Assembly (NCBI GenBank): GCA_020848905.1
Contig: JADLHG010000055.1
Coordinates: 1 to 42,782, forward strand
DNA from: Deltaproteobacteria bacterium
Lineage (GTDB): Bacteria; Myxococcota_A; Polyangia; GCA-2747355; JADLHG01
DNA length: 42,782 nt
Reading direction: 5' to 3'
Part shown: piece after piece, positions 25,986 to 35,745 of the stretch
Numbering within the stretch: position 1 is the first letter of the stretch
Layout of the letters: each line of letters starts with the position of its first letter
Notes under the pieces: generated by a model
Seen by the model: the letters and a program-made list of their open reading frames with translations, nothing else
Told to the model about the DNA's origin: nothing
Databases searched by the model: none
Program-made: the position numbers and the translations under genes

Positions 25986-27800
25986 TCACGGGGCCGTGAA
26001 CGGGTCGTCGTCGAGCTGCACCACCGGCGCGCTGTACGTGGTGCCGTCCCGCAGCGCGAGGCGTCCGAGGGCGAAGATCGCCTGGCTGGACGAGAGCTCC
26101 ACCCACCCCGACCCCTGACCTCCGGCGAGGTCGGGGATAGCGTTCCAGTCCGCATCGCCGTACGCGTTCCACCAGCCGCGTGCCGGAATGGTCTTGCCGA
26201 AGCTCGCGGCCGCGGTGCCGTCGTTTCGCCGCACGCGCACGGTCAGCGTCGCGGCGGCGGAGCCTGGGTTCACGACCACCGGCGAGAACCACTGGGTCGC
26301 GTTCCCGAGGCCCGAGGGCACGTTCTTGAGGTAGAGCGGCGCCTCGAGGACGGTTCCGGTGTCGGCCGTCAGCGGCTGATCGTCGAGCAGCGTCACCGGC
26401 CCGTTGTAGACCCCTCCCTGGCGCAGCGAGAGCCGGTTGTGCCCGAACACGGCCTGGCTGGCCACGAGCTCGACCCAGCCGATCCCCGCGCCGGTCGCGG
26501 TGTCCGGGATCGCGAGCCAGTCCGCGTCGCCGTACGCGTTCCACCAGCCCCGCGCGGGAACGGTCTTGGTGAAGCTCGCGAGCTGCCCCGAGCCGTCGGT
26601 CTTCCAGATGCGGACCGTCACCGTCGCCGCGGAGGCGTTCGGATTGATCACCACAGGGCTCGTCCACTGGGTCACGCCCGCGATGTTCGACCCCCAGTTC
26701 TTCAGGTAGAAGGCGCCGTAGGTGGTGGTGGCGGTGCGCGTGGCGAGGGGTGCGTCCTCGACCAGCACCGCCGTCCCGTTGTAGACCGCGCCTTGCCGGA
26801 GGGCGACCCGGTTGAGGCCGAACACGGGTCGCGTCGCGCTCAGCTCCACCCAGCCGATCCCCGCCCCCGTCGCCGTGTCCGGGATTGCGAGCCAGTCGGC
26901 GTCGCCGTACGCGTTCCACGAGCCCCGCGCGGGGAGGGTCTTGGTGAAGGTCGCGAGCTGCCCCGAGCCATCGGTCTTCCAGACCCGCACGGTGAGGGTG
27001 GCCGCCGCGGCGTTCGGGTTCGTCACCGTCACGCTGCTCCACTGCGTCACGCCGGCCACGTTCGAGCCCCAATTCTTCAGATAGAAGGAGCCGTAGAGGT
27101 TCGTCGCCGTGGCGGAGCTGAGCGGCACCTGATCGAAGAGCACGAGGGGTGCGTTGTAGGTCGTGCCGCTGCGCAGGAAGAGCCGCTGCGTCCCCACGAT
27201 CGGCTGCGTGGCCGAGAGCTCGACCCACCCCGCCGCGGAGCCCGCGGAAGTGTCGGGGACCGCGAGCCAGTCGGCATCCCCGAAGGCGCTCCAGACGCCC
27301 TTCGCGACGAGGGCCTTGGTGAAGGTGTGGAGCAGGTTTCCGTCGGCGCGGTAGACGCGCACGGTCAGCGTGGTGGCCTGGGCGCCGTGATTCGCCACCA
27401 CCACGGTGGTCCACTGCGACACCCCGGCGATCGTCGAGCCCACGTTCCGCAGGTAGTGGGGCGCGCGCAGCGTGTAGACCGGCGGCGCCACCGTGTCGGA
27501 GATCCGGCCGTCCGGGCGACGCGCGTCAGGCGTCCGGCCATCGCGACGGGGTCCATCGGCCACGCCCCCGTCGCGGAGCGGGCCGTCCACCAGCGGACCG
27601 TCCCCGCCGGCACCGTCCGCGCCGACTCCGTCGGTCGGCGCACCGTCCCGGGTACTCGTGTCCCGGTAGCCGAACCCGTCGCCCACCCCCCAATCCTCGA
27701 TTCCACCGTCCGTGAGAAACGCCCCGTTCCTGCCCGCACAGCCCCCGACGCCTCCCAGCAGACCGGCGCACAGCAAAACTCTCCACCTCGCAGTTCGCAT
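25986..27800 (-). CDS. Lipoprotein with four ~124-residue repeats of unknown fold
   Basis: The 604-residue protein has a lipoprotein signal (GVGGC, Cys21), a 75-residue linker dense in DG and RDG, and four tandem repeats. Each repeat starts YLKN(W/V)GS, continues VTQW-x(3)-V-x-NP, TLTVRVWKTDG, F-x-KT-PARG-WNAYGDADWLAIPD, GWVELSA-x-P-[VI]-FG and R-x-x-LR-G-x-YN. The middle two are most alike. I do not recognise the family; the strand pattern suggests beta-sandwich modules on the cell surface. The ATG at 27800 places basic residues before the hydrophobic core. The start is 50 bp from the divergent DUF523 gene. Confidence 0.85.
   Translation of the reverse strand: MRTARWRVLLCAGLLGGVGGCAGRNGAFLTDGGIEDWGVGDGFGYRDTSTRDGAPTDGVGADGAGGDGPLVDGPLRDGGVADGPRRDGRTPDARRPDGRISDTVAPPVYTLRAPHYLRNVGSTIAGVSQWTTVVVANHGAQATTLTVRVYRADGNLLHTFTKALVAKGVWSAFGDADWLAVPDTSAGSAAGWVELSATQPIVGTQRLFLRSGTTYNAPLVLFDQVPLSSATATNLYGSFYLKNWGSNVAGVTQWSSVTVTNPNAAAATLTVRVWKTDGSGQLATFTKTLPARGSWNAYGDADWLAIPDTATGAGIGWVELSATRPVFGLNRVALRQGAVYNGTAVLVEDAPLATRTATTTYGAFYLKNWGSNIAGVTQWTSPVVINPNASAATVTVRIWKTDGSGQLASFTKTVPARGWWNAYGDADWLAIPDTATGAGIGWVELVASQAVFGHNRLSLRQGGVYNGPVTLLDDQPLTADTGTVLEAPLYLKNVPSGLGNATQWFSPVVVNPGSAAATLTVRVRRNDGTAAASFGKTIPARGWWNAYGDADWNAIPDLAGGQGSGWVELSSSQAIFALGRLALRDGTTYSAPVVQLDDDPFTAP
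25995..27456 (-). repeat. Four in-gene tandem repeats, period 372-375 bp
   Basis: The segment around AGCCAG(T) before the conserved GDADW codons recurs at 26145, 26517, 26892 and 27267, giving periods of 372, 375 and 375 bp. Repeats 2 and 3 are almost identical over about 80 bp at the DNA level (near 26515-26600 and 26890-26975), which points to recent duplication or gene conversion. Confidence 0.85.
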
Positions 27801-27850
27801 CGGTCGTCGTTTCGCCTCGCGTCTCCTCTCATGGTATCCGTCTACTATCG

Positions 27851-28408
27851 ATGGGCCAAGCGGCTGACGAACTCCCCCTGCGCCTCGGCGTCTCGGCGTG
27901 CCTGCTCGGCGAGCGCGTGCGCTACGACGGAGAGCACAAGCGCGACGCCTTCCTGTGCGACGAGCTCGGCCCGCGCGTCGAATGGGTCTCCGTCTGCCCC
28001 GAGGTCGAGCTCGGCCTCGGCGTCCCCCGGGAGACGGTCCGCCTGGAGCAGCGCGCGGGTGAGGTGCGGCTCGTGGCACCCGGGAGCGGGCGCGACCTGA
28101 CCGCGGCGATGACCCTCTACGCCGCACGGCGGCTCGACGAGCTCGCGGGTCTCCGGCTGTCGGGCTTCGTCCTGAAGCGGGATTCCCCGAGCTGCGGGCT
28201 CCTCCGCGTGAGAGTCCACGGCCCCGAGGGAGAGGCTGCCCGCCGCACCGGCCGGGGTCTCTTCGCTGCGGCCCTGCGCCAGCGTCTGCCCGACCTCCCC
28301 ATCGAAGAGGAGGGGCGCCTCGCCGAGCCGCACCTCCGCGCCGCCTTCCTGGAGCGCGTCTTCGCCCACCACCGGCTCCAGCAAGACCGTCTTCGCGACG
28401 GGGAGTGA
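27851..28408 (+). CDS. DUF523 domain protein
   Basis: The 185-residue protein matches DUF523, a family of small proteins with conserved Cys residues. Motifs are GVSACLLGERVRYDG near the N-terminus, VCPEVELGLGVPRETVRL in the middle and KRDSPSCGL. The three conserved Cys could hold a metal or FeS cluster; no function is established from what I know. It has no signal peptide. The ATG at 27851 has no ribosome site; TACTAT lies just upstream. It is divergent from the four-repeat lipoprotein gene. Confidence 0.88.
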   Translation: MGQAADELPLRLGVSACLLGERVRYDGEHKRDAFLCDELGPRVEWVSVCPEVELGLGVPRETVRLEQRAGEVRLVAPGSGRDLTAAMTLYAARRLDELAGLRLSGFVLKRDSPSCGLLRVRVHGPEGEAARRTGRGLFAAALRQRLPDLPIEEEGRLAEPHLRAAFLERVFAHHRLQQDRLRDGE

Positions 28409-28449
28409 TCTCGCCGCGCCGCCGAGGACTACGCGCACGAGCTCAGGGG

Positions 28450-29157
28450 TCAGTACACGCACTTCCCCGCGGTGCAGGTAGCGCTCGTGATCTTGCACTC
28501 GCAGGAGTCGAGCTGGTCGCAGTTCTCCCAGCCCGAGGTGCAGGGCTTGCAGGTGCGGTCCGTCGACGAGCAGTACTTGAAGGTGCTCTTGCAGTCGCCG
28601 GCCTTCTTCGGGTCGCAGGTGCCCGCGGTGCACGCCTTGCCGTCGCACGAGGTGGCGCACTCGCACCCGTTGGTCGAGAAGACGCCGTCGCAGTTCAGCC
28701 ATACCCCCGTGCACCGGCAGCTTCCCGCGCTGCAGTAGGCGTTCGCACCACAGGGGTTGTTGCACTTGCCGCAGTGCCCGGCGTGCACCTGCACGTCCAC
28801 GCACGAGGTGCCGCAGGCCTGCTTCGGCGCCTTGCAGCCCGCCTCCGGCAAACTCGACGCGCTGTCCGGCGGAGGGGTCGTGCCCCTGTCCCGCGTCGCG
28901 CCGTCCCCGCTGGCAGACGGGCCATCGTCGAAGCGCTGGCCGTCGCTCCAGGAGAAGGCGTCGATGACGGTCCCCGAGGCGTCGCGCGCGGTGCGGGTGG
29001 CGCAGAGCTTTTTGACCGGGTCGCAGACCAGCGGCGCCTCGCAGGGGACGCTGATGCTGCACGACTCGCCGAGTTTCGCGTCGCCGCCCTTGCAGGCGGA
29101 AAGCAGCAGGACCAGTAATAGAGCGGTTCCTCGCAAATCGTCTCCGCGGCGTCTCAC
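28450..29157 (-). CDS. Cys-rich lipoprotein at the end of the kinase gene run
   Basis: The 235-residue protein has a lipoprotein signal (LLLSAC), a first Cys-rich segment (CSISVPCEAPLVC, typical of Dickkopf-like or EGF-like short modules), a Ser/Asp/Gly linker, and a long Cys-rich C-terminal part with about 24 Cys. The patterns CGTSCVDVQ, HCGKCNNPCG and CSAGSC recall the MXAN-type small Cys-rich repeats of myxobacterial surface proteins. Start is a GTG at 29157 with GGGAGG five bases before it. It is 51 bp downstream of the propeller lipoprotein and may belong to the same operon. Confidence 0.82.
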   Translation of the reverse strand: MRRRGDDLRGTALLLVLLLSACKGGDAKLGESCSISVPCEAPLVCDPVKKLCATRTARDASGTVIDAFSWSDGQRFDDGPSASGDGATRDRGTTPPPDSASSLPEAGCKAPKQACGTSCVDVQVHAGHCGKCNNPCGANAYCSAGSCRCTGVWLNCDGVFSTNGCECATSCDGKACTAGTCDPKKAGDCKSTFKYCSSTDRTCKPCTSGWENCDQLDSCECKITSATCTAGKCVY

Positions 29158-29208
29158 ACGTGCCTCCCGGCTTGGGGTCGAGCCACCATGATACGCCCGG
29201 AGCCAGGC

Positions 29209-30744
29209 TCAGCGGTAGTGCAGCACCGTACCGTCCAGGCCCACGGCCCACACGTCGGTGCTCGAGCTGCCGTGCACCGCGAGGAGGCCCTTCGACGTGG
29301 GCGTGGAGACCTTCCGCCAGCTCGTGCCGTCGTAATGCACGGCCACACCCTCCGCGCCGACGGCCCAGATGTCGCTCGCGTCGGTGCCCCAGATCGCGTT
29401 CAGGTGCTTGGCCACGGGCGCGGCCTGGCTCGAGTAGGTGCCGTTCTTGTAGCGGACAAGGAGCCCGCTCGCCCCGACCATCCACACGTCGCTGCTCGAG
29501 CTCCCCCAGACCCCGTAGAGGTACGCGCTCGCCGTGTGCGACTTGGCGAAGCTCCCTCCGGCGTAGCCGCTCGAATTCAGCACCACGTTCCCCTGGGTGC
29601 CGCTGGTCCCGCCCACCGCCCAGACGAAGCCCTGGTCGGCCCACACCCCGTAGAGCTGCCCCACGCCGGGGAGCGGCGAGGCCTTCCAGGAGCTGCCGTC
29701 GTAGCCCACGACGCGACCGCCCGAACCGACCGCGAAGACGTGGGACGGGCCGCTGCCGTGCACGTGGTAGAGCGAATCGGTGGTCGGCGAGTTCGCGGTG
29801 CTCCAGCTCACGCCGTCGAAGAGCTCGATCGTCCCGCCCGCTCCAACAGTCCAGAGCTGGCTGCCGCGGTCGCCCCAGATGCTCGAGAGCGACTTCGGAT
29901 GCGCCTCGACGATGAACGAGCCCCCCGGATAAGCCGGCCCTCCGTTCGTGGATCGGAGAATCACCCCCTCCGAGCTGACGATGAGGATGTCGGTCCGCGA
30001 GCCTCCCCACACTCCGTCGAGCCGCTTGGTCGTCCCCGAGGCGACAGCAGTCCAGGAACCCGTCGGCGGCGGGGGCGGGGGAGGAGGCGTCACCACGCAC
30101 TGCCCGCTCGCCGTACAGCTCCCTGCCTCGCAGGCGCCGCAGGAGAGGCCGCAGACCGGGTCCGGACCGCAGACGCGCTCACCGCACTGCGGAACCGCGC
30201 AGCTCGGTGTCGTCGGCCGGCACTTCGCGTCCGTCCCCTGGCAGCGCTGACCGCCCTCACACGCCCGCGTGCTCCCCCACGCGCCGCAGCCCCGCGCGTC
30301 GGGCTCGCACAGCTCCACGCCCGCTTCGTTGCAGCGGCGCTCTCCCACGGAGCACCCTTCGGGACAGGACGCGCTGTTGAGCTGCACGCCGAGGGACGCG
30401 AGCCGGCCGCTCTCGAGCTCCACGCTGGCCTGTCCGCGCCCCATCCCGGTCCCCTGCCGCAAACCCTCCACCGTGACGTCAACCCACCGCCCGGCCCACG
30501 CGTCGGGGAGCAGGAGCTCCACCTTCACGCCGCTCGCGAGCGTTCTGGCCGCCTCCGGTACGAACCGCGGCCCCGCCCCCTCCTCTCCGCGAGGCGCGGG
30601 ACGGATGCGGAGCTGGTCGACCGACAGCTCGGGACCGAAGGTCACCGCGAGGAGAATCCCGGTACCGGAAGCCGTCTCGCCGCCGCAACCGAGCGCGGAG
30701 AGCGCGGGCCCCACGAGAACGCAACAGACGAGGAATCGCGACAT
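29209..30744 (-). CDS. Lipoprotein with a seven-bladed beta-propeller
   Basis: The 511-residue protein has a lipoprotein signal (LSALGC, Cys20). An N-terminal domain of about 120 residues is followed by a Cys-rich region (about 125-215), an eight-Pro linker, and seven repeats of the form [VI]-x-G-x-x-x-x-D-[VI]-W-x-VG-x-x-G-x-[VIL]-x-x-Y-D-G-x-SW. Seven copies fit one complete propeller. Such W/G-rich propellers are frequent on myxobacterial cell surfaces and usually bind ligands. GGAG precedes the ATG by about 7 bases. Only 11 bp separate it from the coiled-coil membrane protein upstream, so it is probably part of the kinase operon and could be the sensor; that is inference. Confidence 0.85.
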   Translation of the reverse strand: MSRFLVCCVLVGPALSALGCGGETASGTGILLAVTFGPELSVDQLRIRPAPRGEEGAGPRFVPEAARTLASGVKVELLLPDAWAGRWVDVTVEGLRQGTGMGRGQASVELESGRLASLGVQLNSASCPEGCSVGERRCNEAGVELCEPDARGCGAWGSTRACEGGQRCQGTDAKCRPTTPSCAVPQCGERVCGPDPVCGLSCGACEAGSCTASGQCVVTPPPPPPPPTGSWTAVASGTTKRLDGVWGGSRTDILIVSSEGVILRSTNGGPAYPGGSFIVEAHPKSLSSIWGDRGSQLWTVGAGGTIELFDGVSWSTANSPTTDSLYHVHGSGPSHVFAVGSGGRVVGYDGSSWKASPLPGVGQLYGVWADQGFVWAVGGTSGTQGNVVLNSSGYAGGSFAKSHTASAYLYGVWGSSSSDVWMVGASGLLVRYKNGTYSSQAAPVAKHLNAIWGTDASDIWAVGAEGVAVHYDGTSWRKVSTPTSKGLLAVHGSSSTDVWAVGLDGTVLHYR

Positions 30745-30755
30745 CGGATCGCTCC

Positions 30756-31550
30756 CTACGGCTTGGAACGCATCAGCACCTTGGGCTGCGCCTGGTGCTC
30801 GGGAACCCACACCTCCACCACGTTCTGCTTGCGGTCGTAGCGCAGCCGCAGGCGGGGACGCTTCGGCGCCACCCGTCGCGGCGCCGCGGGTAGTCGCGGG
30901 GCCTCCGCGTGCAGCCGCAGGCTCGCCACCTGGTCGTCGAGCGCCTGCACGCGCTCCCGCAACCGGACGAGCTCCGCGCCGGCCGCCACGGACTTCGCCT
31001 CTCTCGTCGGGCTCGCCTCGCCCCGCTGCGGCGCGACCTGAGGCGCCAGGGGGGTCACGGCCGCCTTCGCCACCTCTTTCGACGCGGTCCGGGCTCGCAG
31101 GAGCCACGCGCCCGACACGACTGAGGTGGCCAGCAGCGCCCCGCCGAGAGCGAGCCCCCAGCGCAGCCTTCCTGGCCGGCTCTGGAGCGGTGCCGGTTCC
31201 CCGCGAGGCTCCCCTTCCGCTCCGTCGGAAGCCAGCTCCAGCACCGAGCTGCTCGTCACCCTCCCACGGGGCTCCGCAGCGACCGGTACCTCCGCGGCTG
31301 GCGGCGCGCCGACCGGGAGCTGCAACACCGTCTCCGCGGCGAAGATCCCCTCCGTGACCGCGCCGAGCGCCGGATCGAGGACCACCTTCTGCTCGCCGAT
31401 TTTAGCCTTCCCGTTCCAAAACTGCGTGGCGGCCGCCGGGCTCTCCTCGGCCGGCGGCGCGGCGCCGGGAGGCATAATAGTACCTCCGCTCCATAACTGC
31501 GTGGTCCCCGCAGCCCGCTGCGCGTTCTCTCGCTCTCGACTCGTCGGCAT
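30756..31550 (-). CDS. Single-pass membrane protein with twin TQ-W motifs and coiled coil
   Basis: The 264-residue protein is not of a family I know. It has an N-terminal cytoplasmic-looking part of about 130 residues, one membrane helix (about 133-153, GLALGGALLATSVVSGAWLL), a coiled-coil stretch (about 190-215, LVRLRERVQALDDQVASLRL) and a basic C-terminal tail. The N-terminal part holds two similar motifs, TTQLWSGGTI and ATQFWNGKAK, each with a Thr before Gln. Next to two kinase genes and an FHA-domain gene, these could be phosphorylation and FHA-docking sites; that is inference. GGAGGG precedes the ATG by 4 bases. Confidence 0.8.
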   Translation of the reverse strand: MPTSRERENAQRAAGTTQLWSGGTIMPPGAAPPAEESPAAATQFWNGKAKIGEQKVVLDPALGAVTEGIFAAETVLQLPVGAPPAAEVPVAAEPRGRVTSSSVLELASDGAEGEPRGEPAPLQSRPGRLRWGLALGGALLATSVVSGAWLLRARTASKEVAKAAVTPLAPQVAPQRGEASPTREAKSVAAGAELVRLRERVQALDDQVASLRLHAEAPRLPAAPRRVAPKRPRLRLRYDRKQNVVEVWVPEHQAQPKVLMRSKP

Positions 31551-31565
31551 CTGTCCCTCCGCGCG

Positions 31566-32271
31566 CTAGCGCCCCCTGAAGTCCAGCGTGAAGTCCGCGC
31601 CGCTCGGCTGCGCTCCGCCCCCGCTCCCGCCCGCCGTCCCGGCCACGACCGCCGCCGTCACCGTACCCGCGAGGACCGCCGCGCCGATCCCGACCCAGAA
31701 GGGCCATCGGCGATAGAACGGCCGCGCCCGGCGCGCCTCCGCCTCCGGCGGAACGACCTGCGCCCCGAGCTCGAGCCGCGCCGCCCCCACGAACTGCGGC
31801 GACTGCGTCGACGGCGGCGACTGCGGCGACTGCGGCTGATCGAAGCGCCCCGTCGCAGGCCCCGGCTCCGAGGGCGCACCGACCGGCGCCGCGGGCAGCC
31901 GCACCGCCCCCACGTCGAGACACGGCCCCAGCTCGAGCTGGGAGCAGAGCGCGCGCACCGCCTGCGCATGCCTCTCCCCTCCGTGGCGCGCGAGATATCT
32001 GCGATACAGCCGATACGCCTGCGGTCCGTCGCCCACCTGCCGCGCACACTCCGCCATGTTGTAGAGAAAACCGCCCTTGCCGCTCAGGCGGTAGCCCCGG
32101 TCGAACTCCGTCAGCGCGCGCCGGTAGCGTCCCTGCCGCACCAGCCGTTGCCCTTCCTCCCAGGCCGCGAGCGCCTGCGCCGCGGGCTCGGCTGCCTTCG
32201 CACGGCTCATCCCCGTGCCGCACGTGAGGAACACCCCCAGCGCCACCCACCGCGCTGCGCAGCGTCGGCGA

Positions 32272-32279
<8 letters not shown>
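31566..32279 (-). CDS. TPR-containing membrane protein
   Basis: The 237-residue protein begins with a probable signal or anchor segment (WVALGVFLTCGTGMSRAKA), then TPR-like helices (about 30-110: AWEEGQRLVRQGRYRRALTE, YNMAECARQVGD, AYRLYRRYL), a Pro/Ser/Gln-rich linker (PQSPQSPPSTQSPQ) and a second membrane helix (about 195-217). The short C-terminus is Gly-rich and ends DFTLDFRGR. TPR repeats mediate protein-protein contacts; similar TPR-linker-helix proteins accompany kinases in myxobacteria. GGAGGGG sits 4 bases before the ATG. The start overlaps the upstream kinase gene by 8 bp, so translation is coupled. Confidence 0.85.
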
Positions 32280-33231
<952 letters not shown>

Positions 33232-33234
33232 CCT

Positions 33235-35745
33235 TCACTCCTCGAACGGGTTGACGAGCTTCGCCTTCGATCGCGCGGGGACGTGGAACGGATCGTCCCA
33301 GCGCTCCCCGCGCGCGCTCCCGCGGCCCTCCTTGGCCCCCCGGCGTGGACGCGCCCGGCCGGCGCCCTTCGACCCTTCCACGGGAGGGGAATATGATCTT
33401 TGCGTACTAGAAGGCTCGCTCTCATTGAGCCGAACCAGGAGCGGCCCCTGCTGCGCCGGATCGAGCGCCGTACGCGTCGTGACGAAACCTGGCTTGCGCA
33501 GCTCGACCTCGATGGCGCCGAGGCCTCGCGGCAGGCGCAGTCGCATCGGGGTCTTTCCCACCGGCTCTCCCTCGAGCAGCACGGTGGCCCCCGCCGGGAT
33601 GGAGGTGACCTCGACGAGCGCCGGCTCGGACTGTCGGGGCCGGCTCACGAGGGCCCGCACGGGCTCCGTGCTCCTGGGCTGCCGCGCAGAACTCCCTCCG
33701 GAGAGGCTCCAGGCGAGAACGACTCCGACGAGAGCCAGCCCGCCCCCGATCGCCGCCAGCACCCACCACCGGCGCGTGAGCTGCGCCACCCGCGCCGGAA
33801 GCGGCGTGAGCAGGGTCGGAGCCTCTGAGAGCTCCACGAGCGAGCGCGGCAGAGCGCCGACGAGGTCCAGCACCGCGCGAGGGCCCCCGCCCCCCACCTC
33901 CGCACCCGCGAGAAGGGACGCGAGCTCCTCGGGGCTAGGCCGCCCCGAGGCCGCGCGGTCCAGCATCCGTCCCAGCGCCTGCGCGACCGCCGGGGGGAGC
34001 CCAGCCACCTGGCCCGGCAGGCTCGGAGCCACGCGCGTGAGCTTCGCCGTCAGCACGTCGGAGGTGCTCCCCACGAAGGGAGGGCGCCCCGCGAGGACCT
34101 CGAAGAGGAGCGCCCCGAGGGCGTAGACGTCGGCCGCGGGCCCGATCTCCTCGCCCGCGATCTGCTCGGGGGCCGCGTAGAGCGGCGTGCCGATGCCGAT
34201 GCCGAGCTCGGTCTGGTGCGCCGCGCTCCCGCTGTGGGCGAGGAGCTTGGCGATGCCGAAGTCCAGCACCTTCACCACGAGGCGCCCGTCCACGCCGCCG
34301 AGGTGCACGTTGTCAGGCTTCAGGTCCCGATGCACGATTCCCGCGGCGTGCGCGGCCGAGAGGGCGCGCAGCACCTGCAGCGTGATCGTCCGCGCGGCCT
34401 CCCAGGGCAGAGGTCCCTGTCGGCGCAGGCGCTGCCCCAGGCTCTCCCCCTCGAGGAGCTCCATCACGGCGTAGTCGCGTCCGTCGGGGAGCTTGCCGAA
34501 GTCGAAGATCTTCACGATGTGCGGGCTGTCGATGCGATTGACCGCCTGTGCCTCGACGACGAAGCGCCGCACGGCCTCGGCGTTCTGGCACATCTGCGGG
34601 TGCAGCACCTTGACCGCCACGCGCGAACCGATCACGGGGTGCTCGCCGAGCCAGACGGCGCCGAGGCCCCCGCTCCCCAGGCGGCGCACGAGCCGGTAAC
34701 TGCCGGCGCGCGTCCCGGCCAGGTCGGCGCCCACCTCCCCCACTACGGCTCCCGCCGCCGCGAGTCGCTCCTCCACGTCCTGGGCCGAGACGGGCCTCCG
34801 TGCCGGGTCGGCCGAGAGGCAGCGTGCGACGAGCTCTCCGAGAGGCCTCGGCAGGCGGGCGAGCTGCGGCAACGCCACGCTGACCGGATCGCCCGAGAGC
34901 TTCTCGGCGATGAGCTGGGCCGGGGTCTGCGCCTGGAACGGGAGGTCACCGGTGAGGAGCTCGCAGGCGATGACCCCGAGGGCGTAGAGGTCCACGCGGT
35001 GGTCCTGCACGAGCTCGCCGCGGAGCTGCTCCGGCGGCATGTACGGGGTGGTGCCCACGGGAATCCCGGTCGAGGTCACGCGGTCCTCGCCCCCGGCCAG
35101 GCGCGAGATGCCGAAGTCGAGCAGCTTCACCACGTCGCGCCGTCCCGACGGCTCGGTGAGGAGCACGTTCCGCGGGGTGAGGTCGCGGTGCACGACCCCC
35201 GCCTGATGGGCACACGCGAGCGCGCGGCAGAGCTGCTGCAAGATGGGGATCGCCCGTTCGGCGGGCATGGGGCCCTGCTCGTCGAGGAGCCGGAAGAGCG
35301 TGGTCCCCGAGAGGAGCTCCATCACCAGATAGAGGAGGCCGCGCTCGTCTCGACCGAAGTCGGTGATGTTCACGATGTGATCGTGGGAGAGCTGGCTGCA
35401 GAGCTGCGCCTCGCGGAGAAAACGCGCCACCTGATCGGCGTCGCGCGTGAAATCGGCCCGCAGGATCTTCACCGCCACGCCCTTGCCGAGCAGCGTGTGC
35501 CGGGCGGCGAAGACCATCCCCATGCCCCCCTTGCCGAGGAGCTGGGTCAGCTCGTAGCGGCCCCCCACGACCGCCCCCGCGGCGCAGAGCGCGCCGTCCG
35601 CGGGGCAGAAGAGCTGGCCGTCGGGCCACGGACTCCCGCACGACGGACACCGCGCCGGCGGCAGCGGCGGAGGCGGCACAGGCGCGCGAAGGTGGGTGCG
35701 TTCGGCTTCGGCCAAGAGAGCTCGCTCCAGCGGCGGCGAGTTCAT
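33235..35745 (-). CDS. Membrane protein with two tandem Ser/Thr kinase domains and PEGA domain
   Basis: The 836-residue protein has, in order, a zinc ribbon (Cys33, 36, 47), kinase domain 1 (about 64-325), kinase domain 2 (about 350-612), a membrane helix (about 660-681) and a PEGA-type domain (about 710-773) with a basic tail. Kinase 1 has K93, HRD at 186-188 followed by LTPRN instead of LKPEN, and DFG at 210-212. Kinase 2 has a canonical set: K379, HRDLKPDN at 472-479, DFG at 495-497. Both have a full glycine loop. The PEGA domain would face the periplasm or surface. The ATG at 35745 overlaps the upstream stop codon by 4 bp. The frame is open further upstream, but that is antisense to the activator gene. 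Confidence 0.93.
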   Translation of the reverse strand: MNSPPLERALLAEAERTHLRAPVPPPPLPPARCPSCGSPWPDGQLFCPADGALCAAGAVVGGRYELTQLLGKGGMGMVFAARHTLLGKGVAVKILRADFTRDADQVARFLREAQLCSQLSHDHIVNITDFGRDERGLLYLVMELLSGTTLFRLLDEQGPMPAERAIPILQQLCRALACAHQAGVVHRDLTPRNVLLTEPSGRRDVVKLLDFGISRLAGGEDRVTSTGIPVGTTPYMPPEQLRGELVQDHRVDLYALGVIACELLTGDLPFQAQTPAQLIAEKLSGDPVSVALPQLARLPRPLGELVARCLSADPARRPVSAQDVEERLAAAGAVVGEVGADLAGTRAGSYRLVRRLGSGGLGAVWLGEHPVIGSRVAVKVLHPQMCQNAEAVRRFVVEAQAVNRIDSPHIVKIFDFGKLPDGRDYAVMELLEGESLGQRLRRQGPLPWEAARTITLQVLRALSAAHAAGIVHRDLKPDNVHLGGVDGRLVVKVLDFGIAKLLAHSGSAAHQTELGIGIGTPLYAAPEQIAGEEIGPAADVYALGALLFEVLAGRPPFVGSTSDVLTAKLTRVAPSLPGQVAGLPPAVAQALGRMLDRAASGRPSPEELASLLAGAEVGGGGPRAVLDLVGALPRSLVELSEAPTLLTPLPARVAQLTRRWWVLAAIGGGLALVGVVLAWSLSGGSSARQPRSTEPVRALVSRPRQSEPALVEVTSIPAGATVLLEGEPVGKTPMRLRLPRGLGAIEVELRKPGFVTTRTALDPAQQGPLLVRLNESEPSSTQRSYSPPVEGSKGAGRARPRRGAKEGRGSARGERWDDPFHVPARSKAKLVNPFEE

